From CAYNFS01 sp964396685 (GTDB taxonomy: Bacteria; Patescibacteriota; Doudnabacteria; UBA920; 2-01-FULL-46-14), in NCBI GenBank assembly GCA_964396685.1, contig CAYNFS010000014.1:1-31469 (forward strand): a stretch of DNA of 31,469 bases, written 5' to 3'. The notes under the pieces are model-generated. The model was not told the origin of the DNA. It did no database searches and worked only from the letters and a program-made list of their open reading frames with translations. Numbering within the stretch: the stretch's first letter is position 1; every line of letters begins with the position of its first letter. Made by a program: the position numbers and the translations under genes. This document shows, piece by piece, positions 5,895-13,300 of this stretch.

Positions 5895-6131
5895 ATGCCA
5901 AAAATTACCATCTACACTACACCGACTTGTTCGTTTTGTCGGATGGCCAAGAATTTTTTCCGTGAGCATGGGCTATCGTACGAGGAAAAGGATGTGACTA
6001 CTAATCACGAGTTTGTCGAAGAAATGGTCAATAAATCCGGTCAAATGGGCGTTCCGGTCATTGACATTGACGGCGAAATCGTAGTCGGATTTGATCAACG
6101 GCGAATCGTTCAGTTAGTCGGAGTAAAATAA
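5895..6131 (+). CDS. glutaredoxin-like protein
   Basis: A 78-residue single-domain glutaredoxin: first strand KITIYTTPTC, active-site pair C12-SF-C15, cis-proline strand GVPVIDIDG (52-60) and the GFDQRR glycine turn. It would reduce disulfides or mixed disulfides in the cytoplasm, with low-molecular-weight thiols or thioredoxin reductase as partner. GAAGGA precedes the ATG. It is first in a run with a Met-rich membrane protein, a His/Cys peptide and a thioredoxin reductase remnant, and sits behind CRP-type site S5. Confidence 0.9.
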   Translation: MPKITIYTTPTCSFCRMAKNFFREHGLSYEEKDVTTNHEFVEEMVNKSGQMGVPVIDIDGEIVVGFDQRRIVQLVGVK

Positions 6132-6165
6132 AAATACTCACTGTTCCGAGAGGGGGTGAAAAACC

Positions 6166-6528
6166 ATGAAAAATATGATGCCGATGATGATTCTAATGTC
6201 AGTCATTGTGATAGTCGCCTTCGGATATGCATTGTCTGGCCTCGGCATGCACCGGCAGGTGGCGGTTGAGGAAGCCAAGTTCCACCAATTGCAAGATTCT
6301 TATTTCTCCCAAAGCAAAGCCATTAGGGATGCGGCGGAAACCAATTCGCAGTTGAACAAAGACCTGGCGCAGATCCAAAATTACCCCTCGGAACTTCTGC
6401 GTCTGAAACTTGTGGGGGTGGGGAAAATTTTGACAGGAATCTTTGCCCTGCTTTTCGGAATCCTTCTGGCTTTAGTTTCCATGCCCATGCGTTTGGGGAA
6501 AATTTTGAAACAGCCGGTTAATCATTAA
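6166..6528 (+). CDS. two-span membrane protein with Met-rich N-terminus
   Basis: A 120-residue protein with a hydrophobic segment at about 6-27 preceded by MKNMMPMM, a helical Gln/Ala-rich loop likely to form a coiled coil (about 31-75), and a second hydrophobic segment at about 84-108. The initial methionines could bind soft metals such as copper or mercury, but this is speculation. An AGAGGGGG run precedes the ATG. It follows the glutaredoxin gene by 34 bases and is followed by the His/Cys peptide. No family recognised. Confidence 0.7.
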   Translation: MKNMMPMMILMSVIVIVAFGYALSGLGMHRQVAVEEAKFHQLQDSYFSQSKAIRDAAETNSQLNKDLAQIQNYPSELLRLKLVGVGKILTGIFALLFGILLALVSMPMRLGKILKQPVNH

Positions 6529-6553
6529 CCATTAATCAAAGGAGCACAAACTT

Positions 6554-6679
6554 ATGCAAGATGACAAGCACGATCATCATGGCGATGAACATCACCATGA
6601 TGAGACAAACAAGTGTGCGACCTGCGGCCATGCGCACGATGAAAAGACCAAAAAGTGTGCCTGTGGCTGCGGAATGTAA
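6554..6679 (+). CDS. 41-residue His/Cys-rich putative metal-binding peptide
   Basis: A short open frame with AAAGGAG at 6538-6544. The product begins MQDDKHDHHGDEHHHD and continues with a CATCGHAH segment and a CACGCGM tail, giving eight His, five Cys and several Asp/Glu in 41 residues. This looks like a cytoplasmic metal buffer in the style of a miniature metallothionein or a nickel/zinc/copper store. Two cysteine clusters (C21-AT-C24 and C35-A-C37-G-C39) could bind a soft metal, while the His tract could bind Zn, Ni or Cu. It lies between the Met-rich membrane protein and a thioredoxin reductase remnant. I do not recognise a named family. Confidence 0.75.
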   Translation: MQDDKHDHHGDEHHHDETNKCATCGHAHDEKTKKCACGCGM

Positions 6680-6682
6680 GCT

Positions 6683-6739
6683 GGGGCGGGCCTGCCTGAT
6701 TGGGCAATCACCCCCTCCCAAAAGGAGCAAGGCAGCCCC
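6683..6739 (+). promoter_or_regulatory. possible three-way-junction RNA upstream of trxB remnant
   Basis: GGGGC (6683-6687) plus TGCC (6693-6696) can pair with GGCAGCCCC (6731-6739), leaving a five-base bulge. Inside are two hairpins, TGATTG-GG-CAATCA (6697-6710) and CTCC-CAAAA-GGAG (6715-6727). The fold lies in the 82-base gap before the trxB remnant. It could be a leader element or a chance fold; no known riboswitch class is recognised. Confidence 0.3.
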
Positions 6740-6761
6740 GTACTCGTTATAAGAAAAATTT

Positions 6762-7145
6762 ATGAACAAGGACTTTGATTCTACAATTTATGACCTAGTG
6801 ATTATTGGTTCCGGGGCCGCGGGCTTGGGAGCTAGCGTTTACGCGGGACGGTATCGGATGAATGTGCTGATGATTAGCCGGGAGTTTGGCGGAGAAACAG
6901 CCAAGGCTGGAAAAATCGAAAATTACCCGGGTTTTGAGTCAGTGGACGGTTTTGAGCTGATGGAACTTATGCAAAAACAGTCGCAAAATTTGGAAGTAAA
7001 GACGATTGACGATGAGGTTACGTCCATCAAACGCACAGAGCACTGTTTTGAGGTGACGGCCGGAAGCAAAAATTATCAGACCAATGCCATTATTTTCGCG
7101 ACGGGAACCGAACGACGAAAATTGGGCTTGCCGCGGTGTTTGTAA
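6762..7145 (+). pseudogene. trxB: thioredoxin reductase, truncated after the first FAD half-domain
   Basis: The 127-residue product starts like a normal TrxB: DLVIIGSGAAGLGASVYAGRY, FGGETAKAGKIENYPGF and the ATG motif FATGTERRKLGLP. Homology stops there, followed by RCL and a stop. A full enzyme has about 300 residues with the redox CxxC and NADPH domain after this point, so the remnant cannot reduce thioredoxin. The DNA immediately downstream is AT-rich and encodes an unrelated membrane protein, so a recombination or insertion joined foreign DNA at about 7133. A misassembly would look the same. Confidence 0.8.
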
Positions 7146-7672
7146 CACTTAGACTGCAGAGCATAACCGATAAGATCAAAGAGTATAAAAAAAGAGCATC
7201 CTACATAGTTAAGAAAAAAGAAAAACATTTTAACAAAACTCCCGGAATTGCTAAACCATATGAGCGGAGTGCTAGTGGTATATTTAAAGAACTAGAGGAG
7301 ATAGAAGATAATTATCGAACGAAATACGATAGGAACTCGGAGATGAAGTCAGATATTGCTGCTCTTGCAAGAACCTTTGAACCAAATTTAAATTTGGACA
7401 ATATAAGTTTTTTGAATGATACCGCTGATAATTTATCTATCTACATAAGTCAAAGAAGGGAGATGATAAGCTCTGTAAAATTACCTGGAATTGTTACCGC
7501 GGGATCAATTATATATACAATTCTCCTATTGTCTGTTACTGATTTACTTTCAAAAATCAATTGTTTGGCATTATTATTATTTATTTTAGCAATTTGCTGG
7601 TCGGTTCTAAGTATTGTCTTAATAGCAAAATCTTCTTGGCAACTTCTAAAGGCCACGGGGGAAAAAATATAG
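7136..7672 (+). CDS. hypothetical protein, N-terminal helices and two C-terminal membrane spans
   Basis: The frame opens with GTG at 7136, inside the end of the trxB remnant, and encodes 178 residues. Residues 8-35 and 50-70 are charged and helical (likely coiled coil); two hydrophobic segments at about 122-140 and 143-165 are joined by a short loop. Base composition is clearly more AT-rich than in neighbours, with frequent ATA and AAA codons. There is no Shine-Dalgarno sequence; ATG 7343 is an alternative start. It may be the 3' part of a longer gene whose 5' end was lost at the junction with trxB. No family recognised. Confidence 0.5.
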   Translation: MFVTLRLQSITDKIKEYKKRASYIVKKKEKHFNKTPGIAKPYERSASGIFKELEEIEDNYRTKYDRNSEMKSDIAALARTFEPNLNLDNISFLNDTADNLSIYISQRREMISSVKLPGIVTAGSIIYTILLLSVTDLLSKINCLALLLFILAICWSVLSIVLIAKSSWQLLKATGEKI

Positions 7673-7694
7673 AGCCAAGATGTATTGAAAAGCT

Positions 7695-7717
7695 AACCGC
7701 CGAATTGGCGGTTTTTG
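7695..7717 (+). terminator. Rho-independent terminator
   Basis: AACCGCC (7695-7701) and GGCGGTT (7707-7713) pair around GAATT, followed by TTTGGTTT. It ends the 7136-7672 gene. Confidence 0.8.
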
Positions 7718-7767
7718 GTTTGTGCGAAAATGGGATAAAATCACGACAGACACCTCAACTCTTCAGC

Positions 7768-7796
7768 TTGACATAAAATATGATTTGTCATAACAT
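7768..7796 (+). promoter_or_regulatory. promoter and operator of the BrnT/CopG module
   Basis: TTGACA (7768-7773), a 17-base spacer and TAACAT (7791-7796) form a good promoter; transcription would start at about 7803, which is the A of the toxin ATG, giving a leaderless mRNA. The spacer holds a perfect TATGA-N4-TCATA palindrome (7779-7792) and an outer TGACA-N12-TGTCA (7769-7790), plausible binding sites for the CopG-type antitoxin. Confidence 0.7.
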
Positions 7797-7802
7797 ATAA
7801 AT

Positions 7803-8081
7803 ATGAAGTTTTTTGAATGGGATGCGGAAAAGAACGCAAGATTGAAAGCCGAACGCGACGTAAGTTTTGAAGAAGTAGTGATTGCGGTCAGTGAAGGGAA
7901 ACTACTCGATCTTCTGCGGCACCCCAACAAGAAGAAATACCCCGGTCAGCGAATCTTGGTTGTAGAAATTAATAATTACGCATATCTCGTGCCTTTTATA
8001 GAGGATGAACAAAGATTATTTCTAAAGACCATTATCCCTAGCCGCAAGGCAACCAGAGACTACATCATTAAGAGAAAGTAA
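7803..8081 (+). CDS. BrnT-like toxin
   Basis: A 92-residue protein with the BrnT-style start FFEWDAEKNARLKAERDVSFEE, a central YPGQRILVVEINNYAYLVPF strand pair and the end FLKTIIPSRKATRDYI. Proteins of this family have a RelE-like fold and act as ribonuclease toxins, neutralised by a ribbon-helix-helix antitoxin. The toxin is encoded first, five bases before the antitoxin, as is usual for brnT-brnA. The leaderless promoter and in-spacer palindrome fit autorepression by the complex. Confidence 0.75.
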   Translation: MKFFEWDAEKNARLKAERDVSFEEVVIAVSEGKLLDLLRHPNKKKYPGQRILVVEINNYAYLVPFIEDEQRLFLKTIIPSRKATRDYIIKRK

Positions 8082-8086
8082 TTAAG

Positions 8087-8365
8087 ATGAAATATTATGA
8101 ATTGGACAAAAATGAGAAGCGGCTGCTGAAAGACTTTGAAAAAGCCTCTCTTTTGCGGATATCTTCTTTTCGGCAGAAGCGCAAAAAGTACGAGCAATAC
8201 GCTCAGGCAACCTTGGCCAAAACCAGAAATATTAACCTCCGAATCCCCGAGAAGGACTTGCTCAAAATCAAAGCGCGAGCCGCAGAAAAAGGCATTCCCT
8301 ATCAGACCCTGCTCGCTTCCCTTGTTCATCAATATTCTAACGGCCAAATCCGCGATAAAGTGTGA
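8087..8365 (+). CDS. CopG-type antitoxin
   Basis: A 92-residue partner of the upstream toxin. The N-terminal half (LDKNEKRLLKDFEKASL) probably wraps the toxin, and the C-terminal half, NINLRIPEKDLLKIKARAAE followed by GIPYQTLLASLVHQYSNG, is a ribbon-helix-helix DNA-binding domain of the CopG type. It likely binds the palindrome within the operon promoter. Its stop overlaps the GTG start of the CapA-like gene, so all three genes are probably cotranscribed. Confidence 0.8.
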   Translation: MKYYELDKNEKRLLKDFEKASLLRISSFRQKRKKYEQYAQATLAKTRNINLRIPEKDLLKIKARAAEKGIPYQTLLASLVHQYSNGQIRDKV

Positions 8366-9345
8366 TAAAGCTTCTTTTGGCAGGCGACGTGATGCTGGGC
8401 AGGCTCGTAAATGAGGTTTTGAAATACCAGCCAGCAAATTATCCTTGGAGCGATACTTTGCCGATATTTCAGAGCGCGGATTTTAGAGTTGTAAATTTGG
8501 AATGTGTTATCTCTGACAAAGGTCGGCCGTGGAGTGCATATCCCAAGGCTTTTCATTTTCGAAGCGATGCCAAAAACATTGAGGTTTTGAAAACAGCCAG
8601 GATTGACGCCGTAACTTTGGCCAACAATCATATTTTGGATTTTGAATACGAGGCTATGCTGGAGTGCCTTGAGATTTTAGAAAGAGAGAATATCGCTTAT
8701 GCCGGAGCCGGCCGAGATTTAGAAGAGGCGGCCAAGCCTGCAATTTGTCAAATCAAAAACTTAAAAATCGGGGTTATCGCTTTTACCGACAATGAGCCGG
8801 AATGGGAGGCTACACGAGACCGCCCCGGGACTTTTTATGTGCCGATTGAGCTTCAAGACGAAAGAGCCAAAGCGCTTTTGGCAAAAGTTAAAGAAGCCAA
8901 AAGGCAAGTGGACATTTTAATTGTCGCGGCTCACTGGGGGCCGAACTGGGGATACCGGCCACCCAAAGAACAAATTCCTTTCGCCCATGCCTTGATTGAT
9001 TCGGGAGCAGATGTAATATTTGGACATTCCGGGCATGTATTTCGAGGAATTGAGATATATCGTAACCGGCCGACAATCTACTGCGCCGGGGATTTTATAG
9101 ATGACTATGCTATTGACGAAATTGAGCGCAATGATGAGTCATTTATTTTTTTACTGGAATTTGAAGATAAAGTTTGCAAACGCCTCCAGCTTTTTCCGAC
9201 AATTATTTCGGATTTTCAAGCTCAGCTTGCGCCCCGCCCGAGGGCTGTAAGAATCGCTCAAAAGATGCAGGAGTTATGTGAGGAATTCGGGACGCAAAGT
9301 AGGTGGCAGGATGATGGTTCTTTGGAGATTAGGGCAGTTGTCTAA
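8362..9345 (+). CDS. CapA-family protein (poly-gamma-glutamate synthesis-type metallophosphatase fold)
   Basis: A 327-residue protein from GTG 8362, overlapping the antitoxin stop. Motifs of the CapA/PGA_cap family: AGDVMLGR (7-14), VNLECVIS, TLANNHILDF, IVAAHWGPNWGYRPP and IFGHSGHVFRGIEIY. These Asp/Asn/His residues form a dinuclear metal site like that of calcineurin-type phosphatases. In capsule systems the protein helps make or anchor poly-gamma-glutamate; no capB/capC is present here, so the substrate is unknown. No signal peptide is visible, unlike classic CapA. Confidence 0.85.
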   Translation: MIKLLLAGDVMLGRLVNEVLKYQPANYPWSDTLPIFQSADFRVVNLECVISDKGRPWSAYPKAFHFRSDAKNIEVLKTARIDAVTLANNHILDFEYEAMLECLEILERENIAYAGAGRDLEEAAKPAICQIKNLKIGVIAFTDNEPEWEATRDRPGTFYVPIELQDERAKALLAKVKEAKRQVDILIVAAHWGPNWGYRPPKEQIPFAHALIDSGADVIFGHSGHVFRGIEIYRNRPTIYCAGDFIDDYAIDEIERNDESFIFLLEFEDKVCKRLQLFPTIISDFQAQLAPRPRAVRIAQKMQELCEEFGTQSRWQDDGSLEIRAVV

Positions 9346-9394
9346 CCCTGAAAAAATTGCTATTATTTTTAAGCCTTTCGACAAAATAGTTCAG

Positions 9395-9477
9395 GCCGGT
9401 GTGGTGGAAAGGCAGACACGCAAGGTTTAGGACCTTGTGCCCGCAAGGGCGTAGAGGTTCAAATCCTCTCACCGGCA
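9395..9477 (+). tRNA. tRNA-Leu (UAG)
   Basis: Acceptor GCCGGTG pairs with CACCGGC. The D stem is GTG/CAC, the anticodon stem CAAGG/CCTTG with loop TTTAGGA gives anticodon UAG, the long variable arm is GCCCGCAAGGGC, and the T arm is AGAGG-TTCAAAT-CCTCT. The discriminator is A at 9477; CCA is not encoded. The class II variable arm confirms leucine. Confidence 0.95.
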
Positions 9478-9506
9478 TTGATTTCTCGGCCCAAAACGAC
9501 TATAAT
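9478..9506 (+). promoter_or_regulatory. ftsH promoter
   Basis: TTGATT (9478-9483), 17 bases, then a perfect TATAAT (9501-9506). It begins one base after the tRNA-Leu gene. Transcription should start near 9513, six bases before the ftsH ATG, so the mRNA is almost leaderless. Confidence 0.75.
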
Positions 9507-9518
9507 CTCTATATCGTC

Positions 9519-11372
9519 ATGAAACGCTTTGTCAAAAATTTGATCATTGCCTCAATTATTTTTCTGGTGATTGCCGGTGTTTTTAGCTTGACTCTTGGCG
9601 AGGACCGCAATGCCGCCGAAATTTCCTTGTCCCAAGTGGCGGAGCGAGTCACGAGCGGCGAGGTTGAAAAAATTGAAATTTCCGACTCGAAGCTTTTAGT
9701 CATCCTCAAAGACGGCGCCAAAGAGCTTGCCACCAAAGAGCCCGAGTCCTCGCTCACGGAACAGCTGACCGGCCTTGGTGTTTCGGCCGAGGCCTTGCGC
9801 AAACTGAATATTGAAGTTAAAGGTCCTTCCGGAATGACAATCTTTGTCTCCGCGGTTCTTCCGTTTCTGATACCTTTTCTGCTTATCGCGGGTTTTATTT
9901 ATTTTTTGACTCGTCAGGTAGCCGGGGCAAACACCCGGGCCATGTCTTTCGGCCAATCGCAAGCCAGGCTTACCGATTCAAATACTTTACGCCAGAAAAT
10001 TACTTTTGCGGACGTGGCTGGAGCCGCTGAAGCCAAAGAGGAGCTTAAGGAAATTATCGAATTTTTGCGTTTCCCGCAAAAGTTTCTGAATATCGGGGCT
10101 AGGATCCCGAAAGGCGTTTTGCTTTTAGGTCCTCCCGGCTGCGGCAAAACCTTGCTGGCCCGAGCGGTATCGGGCGAAGCAAACGTGCCCTTTTTTCATA
10201 TGTCCGGGTCAGAATTTGTGGAAATGTTTGTCGGCGTGGGGGCGGCGCGAACCCGCGATCTTTTCCGCAGAGCCAAAAAGCACGCGCCCTGCATCGTGTT
10301 TATCGATGAGATTGACGCCGTGGGCCGTCAAAGAGGCGCTGGTTTAGGCGGCTCGCATGATGAGCGGGAGCAGACCCTTAACCAAATTTTGGTGGAAATG
10401 GATGGTTTTGAGACTGACACTTCTATCATTGTCATAGCCGCAACTAACCGCCCGGATGTTTTGGATCCGGCACTCTTGCGTCCCGGACGGTTTGATCGGC
10501 AGATTGTCATTGACCAGCCGGACATCAAGGATAGGGATGCTATTTTGCAAGTACATGTTAGAAACAAGCCTTTGGAGAAAAGCATCAAACTGCGGCAGGT
10601 TGCCGAACGAACCCCCGGCTTTTCCGGAGCGGATTTGGCCAACCTGGTCAATGAAGCGGCAATTTTGGCTGCCCGCCGCAACCGCAAGCAAATCAGCCAG
10701 CAGGAGTTTTTCGAGGCCATCGAAAAAGTCATGCTGGGGCCGGAGCGTAAAAGCCACGTATTATCACAGCGCGAAAAAGAGATCGCCGCTTATCATGAAG
10801 GAGGACACGCGTTGGTTGCGACAGTTCTGCCGGAAGCGGATCCGGTGCATAAAGTGTCTGTCATTTCCCGAGGAAGAGCAGCCGGCTACACTTTGAAACT
10901 GCCAATTGAGGATAAACATCTCCATACGAAACGGGAATTTTTGGCTGATCTAGCCGTAGCCATGGGTGGATATGCGTCGGAGCAATTGGTATTTAATGAG
11001 TTGACCACTGGAGCTTCCAATGATTTGCAGATGGCCACCAACCTTGCCCGAAAATTGGTTATGGTTTACGGCATGAGCGATAAATTGGGGCCTATTACTT
11101 TTGGAGATCGCCATGAACTTATCTTTTTGGGCAAGGAAATTGGCGAGCAACGCAACTATTCAGAAAAGGTCGCCCAGAAAATTGACGAAGAGATTTCCCG
11201 CTTTCTTAATCGGGCCTACAGAATTGCTGCGGATATTTGCAAAAAGTATCGCTCCAAACTCGATCTGATCGCCAAAAAATTGGTGGAGACCGAAACTATT
11301 GAACAGAACGAATTTGAAACATTGGTGGCGGACATTATTCCTGCCGAAAAAAAGCGAAACTTATCCCGCTAA
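9519..11372 (+). CDS. ftsH: ATP-dependent zinc metalloprotease FtsH
   Basis: A 617-residue membrane AAA protease. It has two membrane helices (about 7-26 and 107-130) around an extracytoplasmic domain, Walker A GPPGCGKT (about 204-211), Walker B IVFIDEID (about 257-264), the second region of homology (NRPDVLDPALLRPGRFDRQ) and the M41 zinc site H426-E-G-G-H430 with the distal Asp near 501 (TTGASND). It degrades damaged membrane and short-lived cytoplasmic proteins. HEGGH replaces the usual HEAGH but keeps the ligands. The ATG at 9519 is chosen because it starts the membrane helix directly and lies just after a strong promoter. The next gene begins at the base after its stop. Confidence 0.97.
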   Translation: MKRFVKNLIIASIIFLVIAGVFSLTLGEDRNAAEISLSQVAERVTSGEVEKIEISDSKLLVILKDGAKELATKEPESSLTEQLTGLGVSAEALRKLNIEVKGPSGMTIFVSAVLPFLIPFLLIAGFIYFLTRQVAGANTRAMSFGQSQARLTDSNTLRQKITFADVAGAAEAKEELKEIIEFLRFPQKFLNIGARIPKGVLLLGPPGCGKTLLARAVSGEANVPFFHMSGSEFVEMFVGVGAARTRDLFRRAKKHAPCIVFIDEIDAVGRQRGAGLGGSHDEREQTLNQILVEMDGFETDTSIIVIAATNRPDVLDPALLRPGRFDRQIVIDQPDIKDRDAILQVHVRNKPLEKSIKLRQVAERTPGFSGADLANLVNEAAILAARRNRKQISQQEFFEAIEKVMLGPERKSHVLSQREKEIAAYHEGGHALVATVLPEADPVHKVSVISRGRAAGYTLKLPIEDKHLHTKREFLADLAVAMGGYASEQLVFNELTTGASNDLQMATNLARKLVMVYGMSDKLGPITFGDRHELIFLGKEIGEQRNYSEKVAQKIDEEISRFLNRAYRIAADICKKYRSKLDLIAKKLVETETIEQNEFETLVADIIPAEKKRNLSR

Positions 11373-12323
11373 ATGCAGCCTTTTCCTTATTTCGAGATTT
11401 TAAAGCGCGCCTATGAGCTTACCATACGCAATTTGTGGTTGTGGATTTTCGGGCTGTTTGTGGGAGGAACTGCCAGCATAAATTTTGGCTGGATAAGATA
11501 TTTTTTCCCCGGGCCGAAAAACATTGAATTTCAAAAAGTTGAGCAAGAGTGGCGGCAAATTTTGGAATGGTTTTCCGCCCACCCGCAGGTGTTTGCTGCA
11601 GTAGCCGGCGCGATTGTGATTTTGGCGCTGGTTTTAATTATTTTTGCCGGCCTTTCCAGGGGAGCGGTAATTTGGGCCGCAAGAGAGCTTTCCGAGCATA
11701 GAGAAACATTTTTTTGGCGGTCTTTGAAAGAATCCCGCAAATATTTCTGGCAAATTATCGGATTGCAAATTGTTGTTACTGTTACATTCGGAATTTTCTT
11801 CTCAATAATTTTAGCGCCAATTGCCTATCTTTTCTCGGTGGGGGCAGTTGGGCGAGGCGTGGTGCTTTCACTTTTGGGGCTTTTGATATTCGTGCCGGGA
11901 AGCATTGTCTTTGGTTTTCTACATTTGTATGGTCCGATTTTTATCGTTTTGTATCAAGCGAGGATTTCCCGGGCCATCCATCTGTCATTTAATCTTGTTC
12001 GGGTCAAACTCAAAGAGAGCATCATTTTGTCGGCGTTTTTAATCGGGTTAAGTCTGGTGTTTATGTTTTTGGCGATTTTTAGTATAATTCTGTTTAGTCT
12101 GCCGGTGGCGGTTCTGATTCTGGTCTTATTTTATCTAAAGCTCGGGACAGCGGCTACCATACTGCTTGTCGGCACAGCGATTATCGGTTTCATTTATTTG
12201 TTGGTTTTGACCGCCGGCTTTGCGATTTTTCAAAATATTGTCTGGGTTTTAGCAGTTTCCGAGATGGTCAAAACACAAAAATTGCCGGAAGAGGCCAAAG
12301 CCTATGCGGTTGAGCCGGCATAA
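11373..12323 (+). CDS. polytopic membrane protein of unknown function
   Basis: A 316-residue protein starting at the base after the ftsH stop, so probably cotranslated with it. It has at least six hydrophobic segments: about 20-33, 72-94, 127-149, 157-188, 210-241 and 253-289. The N-terminal PYFEILKRAYELTIRNLWLWIFGLF and repeated -ISRAIHLSF- type amphipathic stretches resemble large uncharacterised membrane proteins common in CPR genomes, some loosely related to the membrane domain of glycerophosphodiester phosphodiesterases. No catalytic motif is visible. The tie to ftsH suggests a membrane-stress or quality-control link, by context only. Confidence 0.75.
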   Translation: MQPFPYFEILKRAYELTIRNLWLWIFGLFVGGTASINFGWIRYFFPGPKNIEFQKVEQEWRQILEWFSAHPQVFAAVAGAIVILALVLIIFAGLSRGAVIWAARELSEHRETFFWRSLKESRKYFWQIIGLQIVVTVTFGIFFSIILAPIAYLFSVGAVGRGVVLSLLGLLIFVPGSIVFGFLHLYGPIFIVLYQARISRAIHLSFNLVRVKLKESIILSAFLIGLSLVFMFLAIFSIILFSLPVAVLILVLFYLKLGTAATILLVGTAIIGFIYLLVLTAGFAIFQNIVWVLAVSEMVKTQKLPEEAKAYAVEPA

Positions 12324-12331
12324 GCGATATG

Positions 12332-12408
12332 GGACTCGTAGCTCAGCTGGTTAGAGCGTTCGCTTGACGTGCGAAAGGTCAGTGGTTCGAATCCACTCGA
12401 GTCCACCA
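12332..12408 (+). tRNA. tRNA-Val (GAC)
   Basis: Acceptor GGACTCG pairs with CGAGTCC, D stem GCTC/GAGC, anticodon stem TTCGC/GCGAA with loop TTGACGT gives GAC, T arm AGTGG-TTCGAAT-CCACT. Discriminator A12405 is followed by an encoded CCA. It starts nine bases after the preceding membrane protein gene. Confidence 0.95.
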
Positions 12409-12425
12409 CTAACAATTAACAATTA

Positions 12426-12547
12426 AAATCCGAAATTCTAAATCCTAAATTCGAAACAATATCTAAATTCAAAATTCTAAACATTTGGGATTTTAAATTT
12501 TGGTCATTGTGGTTTGTTTAGGATTTCGTACTCCGGATTTCGGATTT
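12426..12547 (+). repeat. AT-rich long inverted repeat
   Basis: AAATCCGAAAT (12426-12436) pairs with ATTTCGGATTT (12537-12547), and within it AAATCCTAAA (12440-12449) with TTTAGGATTT (12517-12526). The rest is a run of near-repeated AAATTC/TAAAATTC units. It fills the gap between tRNA-Val and rnc. Similar runs occur at about 19505-19618 and 20980-21079. Confidence 0.75.
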
Positions 12548-12556
12548 CATATAAAG

Positions 12557-13240
12557 ATGAATTTATCTAATCTAGAAAGCAAAATAAACATAAAATTTCA
12601 AAGCCCTGACTATTTGCTCACGGCAATCACTCACCGATCTTACCTGAACGAAAATCGTTCCCACAGCGTTCCTCACAATGAGCGGTTGGAGTTTTTGGGC
12701 GATGCGGTTTTGGAGCTGGTTACGACCGAGTATCTTTACCGCAATTATCAAAATCCGGAAGGAGAGCTGACAAATTTACGCTCCTCATTGGTTAATTATC
12801 GTCTGCTGGCCGAAATTGCCAAAGATTTAGGCTTGGAGGATTATGTTTTGCTCTCCCGAGGCGAGGCCAAGGACCGCTACCGCGCTCGCCAAGTGATTTT
12901 GGCAAACGCACTGGAGGCCGTGATCGGCGCCATCTACCTCGATCAGGATATTGAGGAAACAAAAAAATTTATTGAGAAATTTATCTTGACAAAACTTCCG
13001 GAAATATTCCAAGCCCAAGCCTATTTGGATCCGAAATCAAAACTTCAGGAGATTATACAGGACCGCATGGCCATTACTCCAACTTACAGAGTGCTGTCCG
13101 AGACCGGACCAGATCATGCCAAAACTTTTGTTGTGGGAGTGTATATCGATGACCGACTGATCGGGGAAGGAAGCGGCCCTTCCAAACAGGACGCAGAAGT
13201 GGAAGCCGCGAAAGAGGCGCTTATTAAACACGACTACTAA
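12557..13240 (+). CDS. rnc: ribonuclease III
   Basis: A 227-residue enzyme: the signature HNERLEFLGDAVLELV near residues 35-50, the second catalytic cluster NALEAVIGAIYLDQD near 116-130, and a C-terminal double-stranded-RNA-binding domain (DPKSKLQEIIQ...GEGSGPSKQDAEVEAAKEAL). It cuts double-stranded RNA in rRNA and mRNA processing; the many hairpin-forming repeats in this genome would be natural substrates when transcribed. ATG 12557 is preferred because upstream in-frame codons are repeat-derived. It lies 60 bases before smc, as in many bacteria. Confidence 0.96.
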   Translation: MNLSNLESKINIKFQSPDYLLTAITHRSYLNENRSHSVPHNERLEFLGDAVLELVTTEYLYRNYQNPEGELTNLRSSLVNYRLLAEIAKDLGLEDYVLLSRGEAKDRYRARQVILANALEAVIGAIYLDQDIEETKKFIEKFILTKLPEIFQAQAYLDPKSKLQEIIQDRMAITPTYRVLSETGPDHAKTFVVGVYIDDRLIGEGSGPSKQDAEVEAAKEALIKHDY

Positions 13241-13300
13241 TTAGATTATAGGTGTTAGCTTATAGCTTTTAGGGGAAGCGCTTGTCTATCAGCTAATTTT

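Noticed and set aside
6561..6752. Plus-strand frame of 63 residues over the His/Cys peptide
   Set aside because: It is the +1 shadow of the 6554-6679 gene, lacks a ribosome site and has no sensible composition.
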